Source: Moritella sp. PE36 | GTDB lineage: Bacteria; Pseudomonadota; Gammaproteobacteria; Enterobacterales; Moritellaceae | Reading direction: 5' to 3' | Assembly (NCBI RefSeq): GCF_000170855.1 | Contig: NZ_ABCQ01000016.1 | Location: 25,609 to 89,608 of the forward strand | Length of the DNA: 64,000 nucleotides | In this document: positions 44,747-54,299 of the stretch, in pieces | Layout: each line of letters opens with the position of its first letter | Position numbering within the stretch: position 1 is the stretch's first letter | The notes under the pieces: generated by a model | Seen by the model: only the letters and a program-made list of their open reading frames with translations | What the model was told of the DNA's origin: nothing | Databases searched by the model: none | Program-made: the position numbers and the translations under genes

Positions 44747-47458
44747 GTGTTGGCACAAAATATCCGTTTATGGTTGTTTATTACAATCAGTCTCCTGTTG
44801 TTTCCTTTGTATTTTCTGTATGTGGCCTTACAGCAGGGTGAACAACAACGGGCTTATGAACAGCTGAACCAACATGCTAGCCTGGGATTTGATACCGCTC
44901 AGCGTAATCTAGATGCGTTGCAAGAACACCTGGTATCATTGCGCAGCATGATGACCTACCAACCAGAACTAACTCGCCAACAATTCGATCAGTTTAATGC
45001 CCAGTCAGCGTTAAGTGATTACGGTATTGTTGTGTATGAGTGGATCCCTAAAACTACCCTCCAGCAAGCGCCTGCCTTAATTCGGGAAGCCGTTAATACC
45101 GGGATTTTTGATTTTCGTTTCAGCAGGGTCGGGTCGGATGAGGTGTTTTATCCTATTTATTATTCCGCTTCAGCGCAAATGAATGGCTTATCTTTGGGGA
45201 TTAATCTAGCGGATATCGATAGTATTCGCGAGGGGATGATGTTAGCGGCCAAAGATAACAGTCTGCAGTTAGTGATCAGTGAGAATATGGGAGTTGATGA
45301 ATCGACAACGCCTGAAGTTCGGTTGTTGTTACCTGTTTTTGTTTTGAATGAGCAAGGAGAGGTGGGCCCTGAATTGAGGGGGTATGTGAGTGCGATGACG
45401 CACTTTGATGCCGCGATGCAAATTCTGTTAGGGCCAGTACTAAGCCAGAGGCAGAATCTTGGTTTGGAAATTTACCGCGAAGGCCTCCAAGATGCTGAGC
45501 TGTTATTTAGCTCATTACGCCAACCAACCTCTAACTCTAGATATCGAATTGATTTTACGCAAAATTATGCAAATTGGCAGTTACGATATCAGTTTGTTGA
45601 TTTAAGTCCCCCTATGCCTTGGTGGTACCTCTCTCGCCCCACGCTAATTGTCACCGGTATTGGTTTAATCATTTCATTGTTTGTCTTGTTGTTGCGTCAT
45701 ACATTATATCGCCGTATACGTGCTGAAGAACTCGCTAGAGAGAAAACACGTTCGCTAGAATTAGTACAAAATGAATATCACAACTTATTTGAAAAAGTGG
45801 TGGAAGGTGTTTATAGCGCAACGCTTGAAGGGCAATTTTTAAAGGTTAATCCGGCGTTAGCTCGCGCTTTTGGTTATGAAGAACCACGCCAGATGCAGCA
45901 AGCGGTTGAGCATATTGGTCGGCAGTTACACCGAGAACATCAATCGTATCAGGTATTCTTACAGACGTTACTGGAGAAAAAAGAAGTATTTAACTATGAA
46001 TGGGAAGGCGAGGATCGGCACGGGAATACTATCTGGTTGTCAGAAAATGCATATTTAAATACCGCCGATGATGGTTGTGTCGTGTATCAAGGCACCTTGG
46101 ATGTGATTACCGAACGTAAATTTAATGAACAGCAGCTGAACTATCAAGCTAATCACGATGCCTTAACGGGTTTGTTAAATCGAACCGCCTGCCAGAACTT
46201 TTTAGAAGAGTATCTACAGAATAAACAGTGGGGCGTGGTGCTGTTTATTGATCTTGATGGTTTTAAAAAGATTAATGATACTTATGGCCATGGTGTTGGC
46301 GACTTGTTTTTGCAAAAAACCGCGGACAGATTAAAGCAGATGTTACGTAAAAGAGATCGAATTGCCCGCATCGGCGGTGATGAGTTTGTCATTTATTTTG
46401 AGGGGGAAATGTCTCAACATACCATCAAGCAGTTGGCTGAACGTCTACAGCGTGAAGTCACTCGGCCGGTTCTATTAGATGGCTCGTCGATAGCCTTACA
46501 CGTTACCGCCAGCATTGGTTTTACCTTCTTAGGCCCACACTATCAGCATGCTAGGGATATTTTACGCGACGCGGATTTGGCCATGTATGAAGTGAAAAAG
46601 AACGGTAAGGCGAACTATCAGGTATTTAGTTTAGCCTTGCATGAACAAGTTCAGCGCCAGACTGAATTTGATGACCTTCTACATAGCGCATTGGACAACG
46701 ATGAATTTAGTTTATGTTTTCAGCCTGTCGTCTGTTTGAAGGATGCCCGAACCCGAGGTTTTGAAGTTTTATTACGTTGGTATAATCCTAAATTGGGTCA
46801 GATTTCCCCAGATCGTTTTATTCCTCTCGCAGAGAAATCTTTGTTGATCCAACCTTTAGGTCTCTGGGTGATTACTCAGGCATTGGCTGGTTTTCGTCGT
46901 TTATCTTTGTTACAGCCCGATGCAGGGCTTTATCTGAATATTAATTTGTCACCGCGCCAGTTACAGGATGATCAATTAGTGCAAGCCTTACCTCGATTGT
47001 TAACCGAGGCAAAAATTGCACCAGAGAGTATCCGTTTCGAACTAACAGAAAGTGCCTTGGATATGAATGAGCAAGTGGTGACCGAGCGTTTGTCAGCACT
47101 AAGAACGATGGGCTTTAAAATATACATTGATGATTTTGGTACTGGTTACAGCTCATTAAAGCGCTTGGTTCAGTTTCCGATTGATGGTATTAAAATTGAT
47201 CGTTCTTTTGTTGATGGTTTAGAGCAAGATAGCAGTAAGCAGGTAATGGTTGAAGTGATCGTTACTATGGCACGTTTACTCAATTTACAAGTGATTGCCG
47301 AAGGTGTGGAGACTGAAGTGCAGCGGACACTTCTGCTGGAAGGGGGTTGTCGATTTGCTCAAGGTTATCTGTTTTCTCGTCCGTTGCCGGAAGTTGAATT
47401 GAGTCGACAGCTTGAAAATGATACGCGGATGCTTGACTGTAATCTGCAAAGTGCTTAA
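44747..47458 (+). CDS. CHASE-PAS-GGDEF-EAL cyclic-di-GMP protein
   Basis: The 903-residue inner-membrane protein has helices at about 8-27 and 297-320 flanking a CHASE-type sensor (including IVVYEWIPKTTL). Then come a PAS domain (about 355-470), a GGDEF domain with intact RIGGDEFVIYF, and an EAL domain whose motif reads EVLLRW instead of EALLRW, while DDFGTGYSSLKRL is intact. The catalytic glutamate is kept, so phosphodiesterase activity remains likely; both domains may be active. The start is GTG at 44747 with AGGTAA upstream. A Fur-box promoter precedes it, linking iron status to c-di-GMP signalling. Confidence 0.9.
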   Translation: MLAQNIRLWLFITISLLLFPLYFLYVALQQGEQQRAYEQLNQHASLGFDTAQRNLDALQEHLVSLRSMMTYQPELTRQQFDQFNAQSALSDYGIVVYEWIPKTTLQQAPALIREAVNTGIFDFRFSRVGSDEVFYPIYYSASAQMNGLSLGINLADIDSIREGMMLAAKDNSLQLVISENMGVDESTTPEVRLLLPVFVLNEQGEVGPELRGYVSAMTHFDAAMQILLGPVLSQRQNLGLEIYREGLQDAELLFSSLRQPTSNSRYRIDFTQNYANWQLRYQFVDLSPPMPWWYLSRPTLIVTGIGLIISLFVLLLRHTLYRRIRAEELAREKTRSLELVQNEYHNLFEKVVEGVYSATLEGQFLKVNPALARAFGYEEPRQMQQAVEHIGRQLHREHQSYQVFLQTLLEKKEVFNYEWEGEDRHGNTIWLSENAYLNTADDGCVVYQGTLDVITERKFNEQQLNYQANHDALTGLLNRTACQNFLEEYLQNKQWGVVLFIDLDGFKKINDTYGHGVGDLFLQKTADRLKQMLRKRDRIARIGGDEFVIYFEGEMSQHTIKQLAERLQREVTRPVLLDGSSIALHVTASIGFTFLGPHYQHARDILRDADLAMYEVKKNGKANYQVFSLALHEQVQRQTEFDDLLHSALDNDEFSLCFQPVVCLKDARTRGFEVLLRWYNPKLGQISPDRFIPLAEKSLLIQPLGLWVITQALAGFRRLSLLQPDAGLYLNINLSPRQLQDDQLVQALPRLLTEAKIAPESIRFELTESALDMNEQVVTERLSALRTMGFKIYIDDFGTGYSSLKRLVQFPIDGIKIDRSFVDGLEQDSSKQVMVEVIVTMARLLNLQVIAEGVETEVQRTLLLEGGCRFAQGYLFSRPLPEVELSRQLENDTRMLDCNLQSA

Positions 47459-47515
47459 ACGGACTAGTCCAACTAACTTTCGCCACAAAAGATCCATTCT
47501 CAATTTAAAATCCTC

Positions 47516-47569
47516 TTGAATATCCAATTAAACCGTTTATGATAATAAGAATCATTATCATAAACGGTT
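47516..47569 (+). promoter_or_regulatory. Fur-box promoter and inverted repeat before the fagA-fumC operon
   Basis: GATAATAAGAATCATTATC at 47541-47559 matches 17 of 19 Fur-consensus bases. It is the centre of a larger perfect inverted repeat: 16-bp arms 47531-47546 and 47554-47569 (AACCGTTTATGATAAT and complement) with a 7-bp spacer. TTGAAT (47516-47521) and TATGAT (47538-47543), 16-bp spacer, form a sigma-70 promoter overlapped by the box. The repeat may also act as terminator for the gene upstream. Confidence 0.8.
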
Positions 47570-47582
47570 AATTGGGAGTATT

Positions 47583-47978
47583 ATGAACTTGTCGACGTTA
47601 AATGTTAAAACCAGCCTAGGTGACGACTGCGATCTTGAATATTATGAGCAGCTTGGCAGTGCTATTGAGCATGCTGATTCACCACAACGCCACGACATAT
47701 TTTTGTCTTATTTCCTATTAAGTGATCAGATCGCGGCACCACTCGATGTCGAGCAGCGCTGGACTCTTTATCTCGCACAGCTCGGACTCCTTTTACGTTC
47801 AATAAAGAATAATCAGCTTCCGAGCCATTGGCGCCGAGCATGTTATGAAGTGCTAAATAAGCCGTTACTCTCACTGCAACGATTAGCGACTACGACAGAC
47901 AAAAAACGCCAACTAAATGCTTACTATATACAAATAAATGAACATGTAACCCAGGTGTTCAACCTACATCCTTTTTAA
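47583..47978 (+). CDS. fagA: FagA-like protein
   Basis: The 131-residue protein resembles Pseudomonas FagA (Fur-associated gene A): the second half contains LPSHWRRACYEVLNKPLLSL and a basic stretch. In P. aeruginosa an iron-repressed operon fagA-fumC-orfX-sodA replaces iron enzymes with iron-free fumarase C and Mn-superoxide dismutase. Here a Fur box precedes it and fumC follows by 71 nt; no sodA is in the following genes. Exact function of FagA is unknown. GGGAG precedes the ATG. Confidence 0.7.
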   Translation: MNLSTLNVKTSLGDDCDLEYYEQLGSAIEHADSPQRHDIFLSYFLLSDQIAAPLDVEQRWTLYLAQLGLLLRSIKNNQLPSHWRRACYEVLNKPLLSLQRLATTTDKKRQLNAYYIQINEHVTQVFNLHPF

Positions 47979-48049
47979 ATTACGTTAATCGTACGCTAAT
48001 TCGACTTTACTGAATTAGTGCTATTCACCTGATAATTACGGAGACGAAA

Positions 48050-49429
48050 ATGACAAACTTTAGAATAGAAACAGACAGTATGGGCGAACTTGAAGTACCA
48101 TCATCGGCTCTATATGGGGCTCAAACCCAGCGTGCAGTCAATAACTTTCCCATCAGTGGCCAACCATTACCCGTCGGTTTTATCCGCGCCTTAATTCAAA
48201 TTAAAGCCAGTGCAGCGGCGGCGAATAAACAGCTTGAGCTAGTATCGCCAACTATCGCCGATGCGATCATGTCGGCCTGTAAAGACTTGTCTGAAATGGA
48301 TGACATGATGCAGCATTTTCCGGTTGATGTGTTTCAAACTGGTTCTGGCACCAGCTCGAACATGAACGCGAATGAAGTTATTGCTCATCTTGCGACTAAG
48401 ATAGCTGGCGAACCAGTCAGTGCTAACGATCATGTTAACTATGGTCAAAGTAGTAATGATGTGATTCCAAGTACCATCCATGTAAGTGCGGCACTCGCAC
48501 TTGCCAATCAGTTGCTACCAGCACTTAATCATTTAGTTCAACTGATAGAGACAAAAGCACAAAGCGTCGATCATTTTGTTAAAACAGGGCGTACCCATTT
48601 AATGGATGCGATGCCAATTAAAATGAGCCAAAGTCTGCATAGCTGGAGTGCACAAATAAAACAAAACATTGATAATCTAACCGCATTGCAACCTGTTATT
48701 CAGCGCCTAGCCCAAGGTGGTACCGCGGTTGGCACAGGCATTAATGCTCACGCCGAATTTAGCCGTGTATTCAATCAACAATTGAGTGCCGCAACAGGTC
48801 TTGAATTTACCCCAGCGGACAATCTATTTGCATTAATTGGCTCTCAAGATACTGCAGTAGCATTGTCAGGGGCGTTAAAAACGACCGCTGTGTCATTGAT
48901 GAAAATTGCGAACGACTTACGCTGGATGAACTCTGGTCCACTGTCGGGTCTTGGCGAGATCGCGCTTGAAGCCTTGCAACCTGGGTCTTCAATTATGCCG
49001 GGTAAAGTAAATCCGGTGATCCCAGAAGCGATGGCGATGGTTTGTGCGCAAGTGATTGGCAACGATACTGCAATCACTATTGGTGGACAATCAGGGAATT
49101 TCGAGCTTAATGTCATGCTACCTATGATTGCTAATAACCTACTTAATAGCATGCACTTACTCAGTAATAATGTGGTGTTATTAGCCGATAAAGCCATTGC
49201 GACCTTTGAAGTACAGCAACAAAACATTGAGCAAGCCTTGGATAAAAATCCAATTTTAGTGACAGCGCTTAATCCGATTATTGGTTATCAATTGGCGGCA
49301 AAAATAGCCAAAACCGCCTACAAAGAGCAGCGCGCGGTCATTGATGTGGCGTTAGAATACACTGAGTTATCGCGAGAGCAGCTGAGTGAATTACTTAATC
49401 CATTAAAACTGACTCAGGGCGGAATATAA
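48050..49429 (+). CDS. fumC: Class II fumarate hydratase
   Basis: The 459-residue enzyme interconverts fumarate and malate without an iron-sulfur cluster. TGSGTSSNMNANEVIA, the active-site GRTHLMDAMPI segment and the signature GSSIMPGKVNP are all intact. Being iron-free, it stays active when class I fumarases lose iron or meet oxidants. It follows fagA in what looks like a Fur-controlled operon. Confidence 0.95.
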   Translation: MTNFRIETDSMGELEVPSSALYGAQTQRAVNNFPISGQPLPVGFIRALIQIKASAAAANKQLELVSPTIADAIMSACKDLSEMDDMMQHFPVDVFQTGSGTSSNMNANEVIAHLATKIAGEPVSANDHVNYGQSSNDVIPSTIHVSAALALANQLLPALNHLVQLIETKAQSVDHFVKTGRTHLMDAMPIKMSQSLHSWSAQIKQNIDNLTALQPVIQRLAQGGTAVGTGINAHAEFSRVFNQQLSAATGLEFTPADNLFALIGSQDTAVALSGALKTTAVSLMKIANDLRWMNSGPLSGLGEIALEALQPGSSIMPGKVNPVIPEAMAMVCAQVIGNDTAITIGGQSGNFELNVMLPMIANNLLNSMHLLSNNVVLLADKAIATFEVQQQNIEQALDKNPILVTALNPIIGYQLAAKIAKTAYKEQRAVIDVALEYTELSREQLSELLNPLKLTQGGI

Positions 49430-49436
49430 CTTTCGA

Positions 49437-49466
49437 GCGTCCCCCGTGTGAGCGCAGGGGGGACGC
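49437..49466 (+). terminator. Hairpin after fumC
   Basis: GCGTCCCCC (49437-49445) pairs with GGGGGACGC (49458-49466). It is a G+C-rich 9-bp stem just after the fumC stop but without a T-tract. Confidence 0.6.
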
Positions 49467-49586
49467 GCCTATACTTATTACCTTGAGTGATTAATTTATC
49501 CAAATCGCCGCTTTATACTATCATTAATTATGTTAATTTAAGTCTTACAGTTTGAAATTAACGTTAAATATTAAAGGTATAAAAGG

Positions 49587-50123
49587 ATGTTTTTAGATAC
49601 AAATAAGGCACAATTAAGATCGCTTGATATCAATGATAGTGCGGAATTTTATGCGTGGTCATGCGATCGTGAAGTGACTCAATTTAGTCTATCAGCTTAT
49701 GCATATCCTCAGTCTAAAGCTGATATTTCAACTTGGTTGTCAGGTATTAACGCGAATAAAACATGCGTGACATTTGGTATTTGCAGCGTTAAAACGGATA
49801 AACTGATTGGTTATGCAGGCATCGCCTCAATCAGTTCGCTCAATCGTTCAGGTGAATATTTTATCCTCATTGGTAATAAAGCGTATTGGGGTGACGGTAT
49901 TGGTACTGAAGTAACCAAGGTGATCACCGACTATGGATTTAATACGCTAGGTCTACATCGCATTGAATTAACGGCTTATGCCAATAACCCCGCAGCCATC
50001 CGCGCCTATGAGAATGCCGGTTATATGCATGAAGGGTTGAAGAAAGAAGCGGGTTTCCGCAATGGTGTGTTTATCGACAAAATCATGATGGCGATACTTG
50101 CACCAGATTGGCAAGGTATTTGA
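49587..50123 (+). CDS. GNAT family acetyltransferase (RimJ/RimL-like)
   Basis: The 178-residue protein has the GNAT fold with the acetyl-CoA-binding stretch near residues 99-112 (YWGDGIGTEVTKVI), LGLHRIELTAYANNPAAIRAYENAGYMHEG, and the C-terminal KIMMAIL. It resembles RimJ/RimL-type enzymes that acetylate N-termini or small amines. The substrate is unknown, and no related gene is adjacent. Confidence 0.85.
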   Translation: MFLDTNKAQLRSLDINDSAEFYAWSCDREVTQFSLSAYAYPQSKADISTWLSGINANKTCVTFGICSVKTDKLIGYAGIASISSLNRSGEYFILIGNKAYWGDGIGTEVTKVITDYGFNTLGLHRIELTAYANNPAAIRAYENAGYMHEGLKKEAGFRNGVFIDKIMMAILAPDWQGI

Positions 50124-50130
50124 TGGTTGT

Positions 50131-51018
50131 TTAAGTCCCGAATTCAGCTATTAAGAAGTCAATGAAACACCGTGACGTTTTAGGTAAATAGCGACGATGA
50201 GGATAGATGGCAAACATGCCAAATGTCAGCGTACTATAACCGGGTAAAACCTCTTCTAAGATGCCAGACTCAAGCGCATCTTTGATAATAAAATGAGGGA
50301 TCAAAGCGATGCCGCCACCAGAAATCGCCATCGCTTTGACTGCGCGAGGACTGTTTACTGCAACGTTAGACTTAACTGAAATTATTTCAGTTTTTCCATT
50401 GGAGTCAATGACTGGCCATTGCTTGCCAATCCTAAAGTTACTATCAATAATGCAGTTATGCTGGTTAATATCCTGCGGCTTTCTTGGATGGCCATGAGTG
50501 GCTAGATATTGAGGGGAAGCGCATAAGGTTAACGGAAAGTCTGCGATCTTCCTCGCGATAAGACTGGAGTCATCGACACTGCCGATGCGAATGACCACAT
50601 CAACAGCTTCTTCTAACATATCGATCATGCGGTCTGTGAGTTGTAGGTCTACTTTAATATCGGGGAAACGCGCTAAAAATGCGGCTAATTTCGGTGATAA
50701 CATCGTATCGCCAAATGTCACCGAGGTGCTTATGCGTAAGTTACCGCGTGGCGATGTTTGCTCACCCGTCACATTGTCGACCAACTCTGAAAACTCACCC
50801 AATAAGGGCAGGGCACTATCGTAATAACGTTGACCTGCTTCTGTTAATGCTAATCGGCGAGTCGAACGATTGAACAAGCGTACACCTAATTGCGCTTCCA
50901 CCTCTGCGACGTATTTACTGACTAACGCCTTGGACATCGCCAAGCGCTCGCTTGCTGCCGTAAAAGAACCAGTTTCAACAACCGCGATCACCGTTTTAAT
51001 GCCGTCTAGTGTATCCAT
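50131..51018 (-). CDS. LysR family regulator (CrgA-like)
   Basis: The 295-residue LysR protein starts MDTLDGIKTVIAVVETGSFTAASERL, with the ALVSKYVAEVEAQLGVRLFNRSTR helix region. Effector-domain segments PRGNLRISTSVTFGDTML and DVVIRIGSVDDSSLIARKI resemble the CrgA/YafC-type group. It is divergent from a GST gene (about 216 bp between starts), which it probably regulates. Confidence 0.85.
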   Translation of the reverse strand: MDTLDGIKTVIAVVETGSFTAASERLAMSKALVSKYVAEVEAQLGVRLFNRSTRRLALTEAGQRYYDSALPLLGEFSELVDNVTGEQTSPRGNLRISTSVTFGDTMLSPKLAAFLARFPDIKVDLQLTDRMIDMLEEAVDVVIRIGSVDDSSLIARKIADFPLTLCASPQYLATHGHPRKPQDINQHNCIIDSNFRIGKQWPVIDSNGKTEIISVKSNVAVNSPRAVKAMAISGGGIALIPHFIIKDALESGILEEVLPGYSTLTFGMFAIYPHRRYLPKTSRCFIDFLIAEFGT

Positions 51019-51234
51019 ATATTATCTATCCATGTTGCATGTAATAAGTAATTAACAAGCCCTTTCTGATTTTGCAATACCGCTCTAATTGTAATATCAG
51101 TCGGATTGTCAATGTGTTGTTGACAATCATTCAATGGTACACCTGTTTATCAATAACTCAACTTAGTCGATACTTACTCCATCAACAACGCAGCAATGCA
51201 ATATGGATTAACACATATTTTAAGGAAGTTACTT

Positions 51235-51858
51235 ATGTCAGCAATAAAATTATACCGTCACTCATTATCAGGTCATTCTCATCGTGTTGAAGTTTTTCTT
51301 TCGTTATTAGGTTTAGACAGTGACATCATTGATGTTGATTTAATGAAAGGGGCGCACAAGCAGCCTGACTTCTTGCAAAAAAATAGCCTTGGTCAAGTGC
51401 CTGTTATCGAAGATGGTGATATCACGTTATCTGATTCCAATGCCATTTTGGTTTACCTTGCGAGTAAATACGACTCTTATCGTACGTGGTTACCTGAAGA
51501 CTTTGCACAAGCAGCGCACGTTCAGCGTTTTCTGTCTGTTGCGGCGGGTAAAGTTGCATTCGGCCCGGCTGCTGCACGCCTAGTTAATGTGTTTGGCGCG
51601 GGTCTTGACCATCAGAATGCCAAGAATATTGCCCATGCATTACTCGGTGATCTCAATAGTCATCTTGCTGATAGTACTTGGTTAGTCGGACAACTGCCCA
51701 CGATTGCTGATGTTGCAAACTATGCTTATATTGCCCATGCACCAGAAGGCGATGTGTCATTAGCAGAATACCCACATGTACGTCGTTGGTTAACCAGTTT
51801 TGAAGCATTACAAGGGTTTGTTTCGATGCAAAAAACAGCGGTAGGACTTGCGGTTTAA
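51235..51858 (+). CDS. Glutathione S-transferase
   Basis: The 207-residue soluble GST has a thioredoxin-like N-domain (KLYRHSLSGHSHRVEVFLSLL, with a Ser-type catalytic position), the cis-Pro segment GQVPVIEDGDITLSDSNAILVYL and the C-domain signature TIADVANYAYIAH. I use the ATG at 51235 because AAGGAAG precedes it; the frame is open from 51196. It is divergent from a LysR gene, as is common for stress-inducible GSTs. Confidence 0.88.
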   Translation: MSAIKLYRHSLSGHSHRVEVFLSLLGLDSDIIDVDLMKGAHKQPDFLQKNSLGQVPVIEDGDITLSDSNAILVYLASKYDSYRTWLPEDFAQAAHVQRFLSVAAGKVAFGPAAARLVNVFGAGLDHQNAKNIAHALLGDLNSHLADSTWLVGQLPTIADVANYAYIAHAPEGDVSLAEYPHVRRWLTSFEALQGFVSMQKTAVGLAV

Positions 51859-51921
51859 TATGCAGTTAGAACCAATGTAATAACGCCTATTTCTTAAAAC
51901 TGATGGCATAGGATGTATACT

Positions 51922-54153
51922 ATGGACATTAAGCCGAACCCGAACCCGAACCCGAACCTGAAGTTAAGAGCCTCTCCATTTCATCGTGGTGAACAAACCA
52001 TACAGGAGAAATTAGGGGTAAGGGAGCAGATGGAACGTTTTGGTAGTCGCGTTATTCGCGATCATATGCCGCAACAGCATCGTGATTTTTATCAGCAACT
52101 GCCATTTATATTTGTTGGACATGGCGATAAGGATGGTTGGCCATGGGCGTCTATTTTATTTAACAAACCGGGTTTTATTCACTCCCCAGATGAGCAAAGT
52201 TTACATCTTAATACGCAACCCGTGCTTGGTGATCCGCTACTTAAAGCATTGGATGCTAATACTAAACTTGGATTACTCGGTATTGAGTTGGAAACGCGTC
52301 GCCGTAATCGTTTAGCCGCGCATATCACGGCTTCAACGGATAAGCAGATCCAGCTGTCGATTGATCAATCTTTTGGTAATTGCCCGCAATATATTCAAAA
52401 GCGTGAATATGAATTTATCGATCCTAACACTATGCCAAAAAGTAGTGTTGAGGCCCTGACTGAATTGGACTTGAGTGCTCAGCAGTTAATTGCCAATAGT
52501 GATACATTTTTTGTGGCCAGTTTTGTTAATAATGACATTAACAGTGATAACAGTAACGCTGATAGCAGTGATGCGAGTATCGGCGCTGATGTGTCACACC
52601 GTGGCGGAAAACCCGGCTTTATTCGCGTGGACAATAATAAAAGTCTCACGATCCCGGATTATCTCGGTAACAATCATTTTAATACCTTGGGTAATTTTGT
52701 TGAAAACCCCAAAGCGGGATTGCTTTTTATCGATTTTGACAAGGGTCATATACTCACGCTGACTGGCCGTGTTGAAATCTTGTGGCAGTCGGAAGATAGT
52801 CAGTATTTTACTGGCGCAGAACGTTTATGGACGTTTCACCTTGAACAAGGTTATCGCTTAAATTATAGCTTACCATTACGTTGGAAACTCAATGAATTCT
52901 CGCCTAACACGCTAATGACAGGAACCTGGGCTGAAGTCGCTAAACAGAAAGCGCAGCAAGAACAACAAAAAAAACAGCAACGTCAACTTGAGTCACACCA
53001 AGCACAATGGCACGACTATCAAGTGGTCAACATAGTTGATGAAAGTAGCTTGATTAAATCTTTTTATTTACAGCCTACTGATACAGTAAAAGCGTTACCC
53101 AAATTTAATTTTACTGCCGGGCAGTTTTTAACGGTCAAGGTGCCAACTACCTTGAGAAACACCGTCAATGGCAAGGATGTTATTCGAACTTACACTATTT
53201 CCAGTGCGCCTGCCGATCCCTTGTTACGCATTAGTGTTAAACGAGAAACGTCAGCGGACAGTAAACACAAGGGATTAGTTTCTCATTATCTGCATGACAA
53301 TATTAAGCTGGGTCATATAGTGCAGTTAAAAGCGCCGAAAGGTGACTTTGTGTTAGATGCGGCTGAGCTCATACCTACGAAACTAATAACTGCGAAACTA
53401 AGACCCACGGTATTACTTGCTGGTGGCGTTGGTATTACGCCGATGATTGCGATGGCGCGACATGCCATGTTTGAAGCCATTCGCACGCGATCTTTAAGAC
53501 CTATTACGGTTATTGCCGCGGCGAAAAATGCACAGCAACGGGCGTTTTTTGATGAATTTAACCAATTAAGTGAACAAAGCCAAGGTGGCATCCGTACTTT
53601 TTGGGCGTTAAGTCAGCCTGAATCGGACCTCAAACCGGGCCAAGATTACCATCATCAAGGACGTATTAATAAAGACTTGCTGCAAGCCATATTACCGATT
53701 GATGATTATGATTTTTACTTGTGTGGCCCCAGTGCATTTATGCAAAGTATGTATGATTTACTGCGTGAGTTAGGCGTTAGTAATGAGCGTATTAAAGCAG
53801 AAGAATTTGGTCCGGCTTCATTAACGCGTCAACATGATGCGAGTTCTGTGGAATTTATCGCCATTCCAAGCGCGAGTGTGGCGGTGATTGAATTTAATCA
53901 ATCGGAAGTAGAGCAAACCTGGACTGCAGAAGAGGGCACATTACTGGAATTTGCCGAGAACCATGGACTCACTCCTGAATTCGGTTGTCGCAGTGGTCAA
54001 TGTGGCGCTTGTAAAACCAAACTACTGGCGGGTAAAGTCAGTTATCAAACCGAGATTTCAGCTGATTTACGTGATGATGAAGTATTGCTTTGTTGTGCTG
54101 TTCCTGCGGCAATTGATGGCGAAGACGTTGTTCGTATTAAGCTGGAAATGTAA
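51922..54153 (+). CDS. PNPOx-like/ferredoxin reductase/2Fe-2S fusion protein
   Basis: The 743-residue protein joins three modules. Residues 25-330 are PNPOx-like and probably bind flavin (FVGHGDKDGWPWASILFNKPGF, GNFVENPKAGLLFIDFDKGH). Residues 365-620 are a ferredoxin-NADP reductase-type module (FAD motif IRTYTISSAP; pyridine-nucleotide motif LLAGGVGITPMIAMARH). Residues 650-743 are a plant-type ferredoxin (CRSGQCGACKTK and a later LLCC). It could pass electrons from NAD(P)H to an unknown acceptor. The start is ATG 51922 with AGGA upstream. The N-terminus carries a Pro-Asn repeat encoded by CCGAAC units. Confidence 0.85.
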   Translation: MDIKPNPNPNPNLKLRASPFHRGEQTIQEKLGVREQMERFGSRVIRDHMPQQHRDFYQQLPFIFVGHGDKDGWPWASILFNKPGFIHSPDEQSLHLNTQPVLGDPLLKALDANTKLGLLGIELETRRRNRLAAHITASTDKQIQLSIDQSFGNCPQYIQKREYEFIDPNTMPKSSVEALTELDLSAQQLIANSDTFFVASFVNNDINSDNSNADSSDASIGADVSHRGGKPGFIRVDNNKSLTIPDYLGNNHFNTLGNFVENPKAGLLFIDFDKGHILTLTGRVEILWQSEDSQYFTGAERLWTFHLEQGYRLNYSLPLRWKLNEFSPNTLMTGTWAEVAKQKAQQEQQKKQQRQLESHQAQWHDYQVVNIVDESSLIKSFYLQPTDTVKALPKFNFTAGQFLTVKVPTTLRNTVNGKDVIRTYTISSAPADPLLRISVKRETSADSKHKGLVSHYLHDNIKLGHIVQLKAPKGDFVLDAAELIPTKLITAKLRPTVLLAGGVGITPMIAMARHAMFEAIRTRSLRPITVIAAAKNAQQRAFFDEFNQLSEQSQGGIRTFWALSQPESDLKPGQDYHHQGRINKDLLQAILPIDDYDFYLCGPSAFMQSMYDLLRELGVSNERIKAEEFGPASLTRQHDASSVEFIAIPSASVAVIEFNQSEVEQTWTAEEGTLLEFAENHGLTPEFGCRSGQCGACKTKLLAGKVSYQTEISADLRDDEVLLCCAVPAAIDGEDVVRIKLEM
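51934..51958 (+). repeat. CCGAAC hexamer microsatellite
   Basis: Four consecutive CCGAAC units just after the start codon encode Pro-Asn pairs. Copy-number changes are in frame (6 bp), so they would alter length but not reading frame. Confidence 0.7.
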
Positions 54154-54299
54154 GTGTGTTTAAGCATTCTATTTAGCGCTATTTTTATATTTATACATTG
54201 ATCACGTTTTCCATAAAAATAGTCTTACCCTCCTTGTGGAAATTATAAACGTTAATATACTCAATTAGATAGGGGTTATTGTTTGAGTTAAGGAATGGA

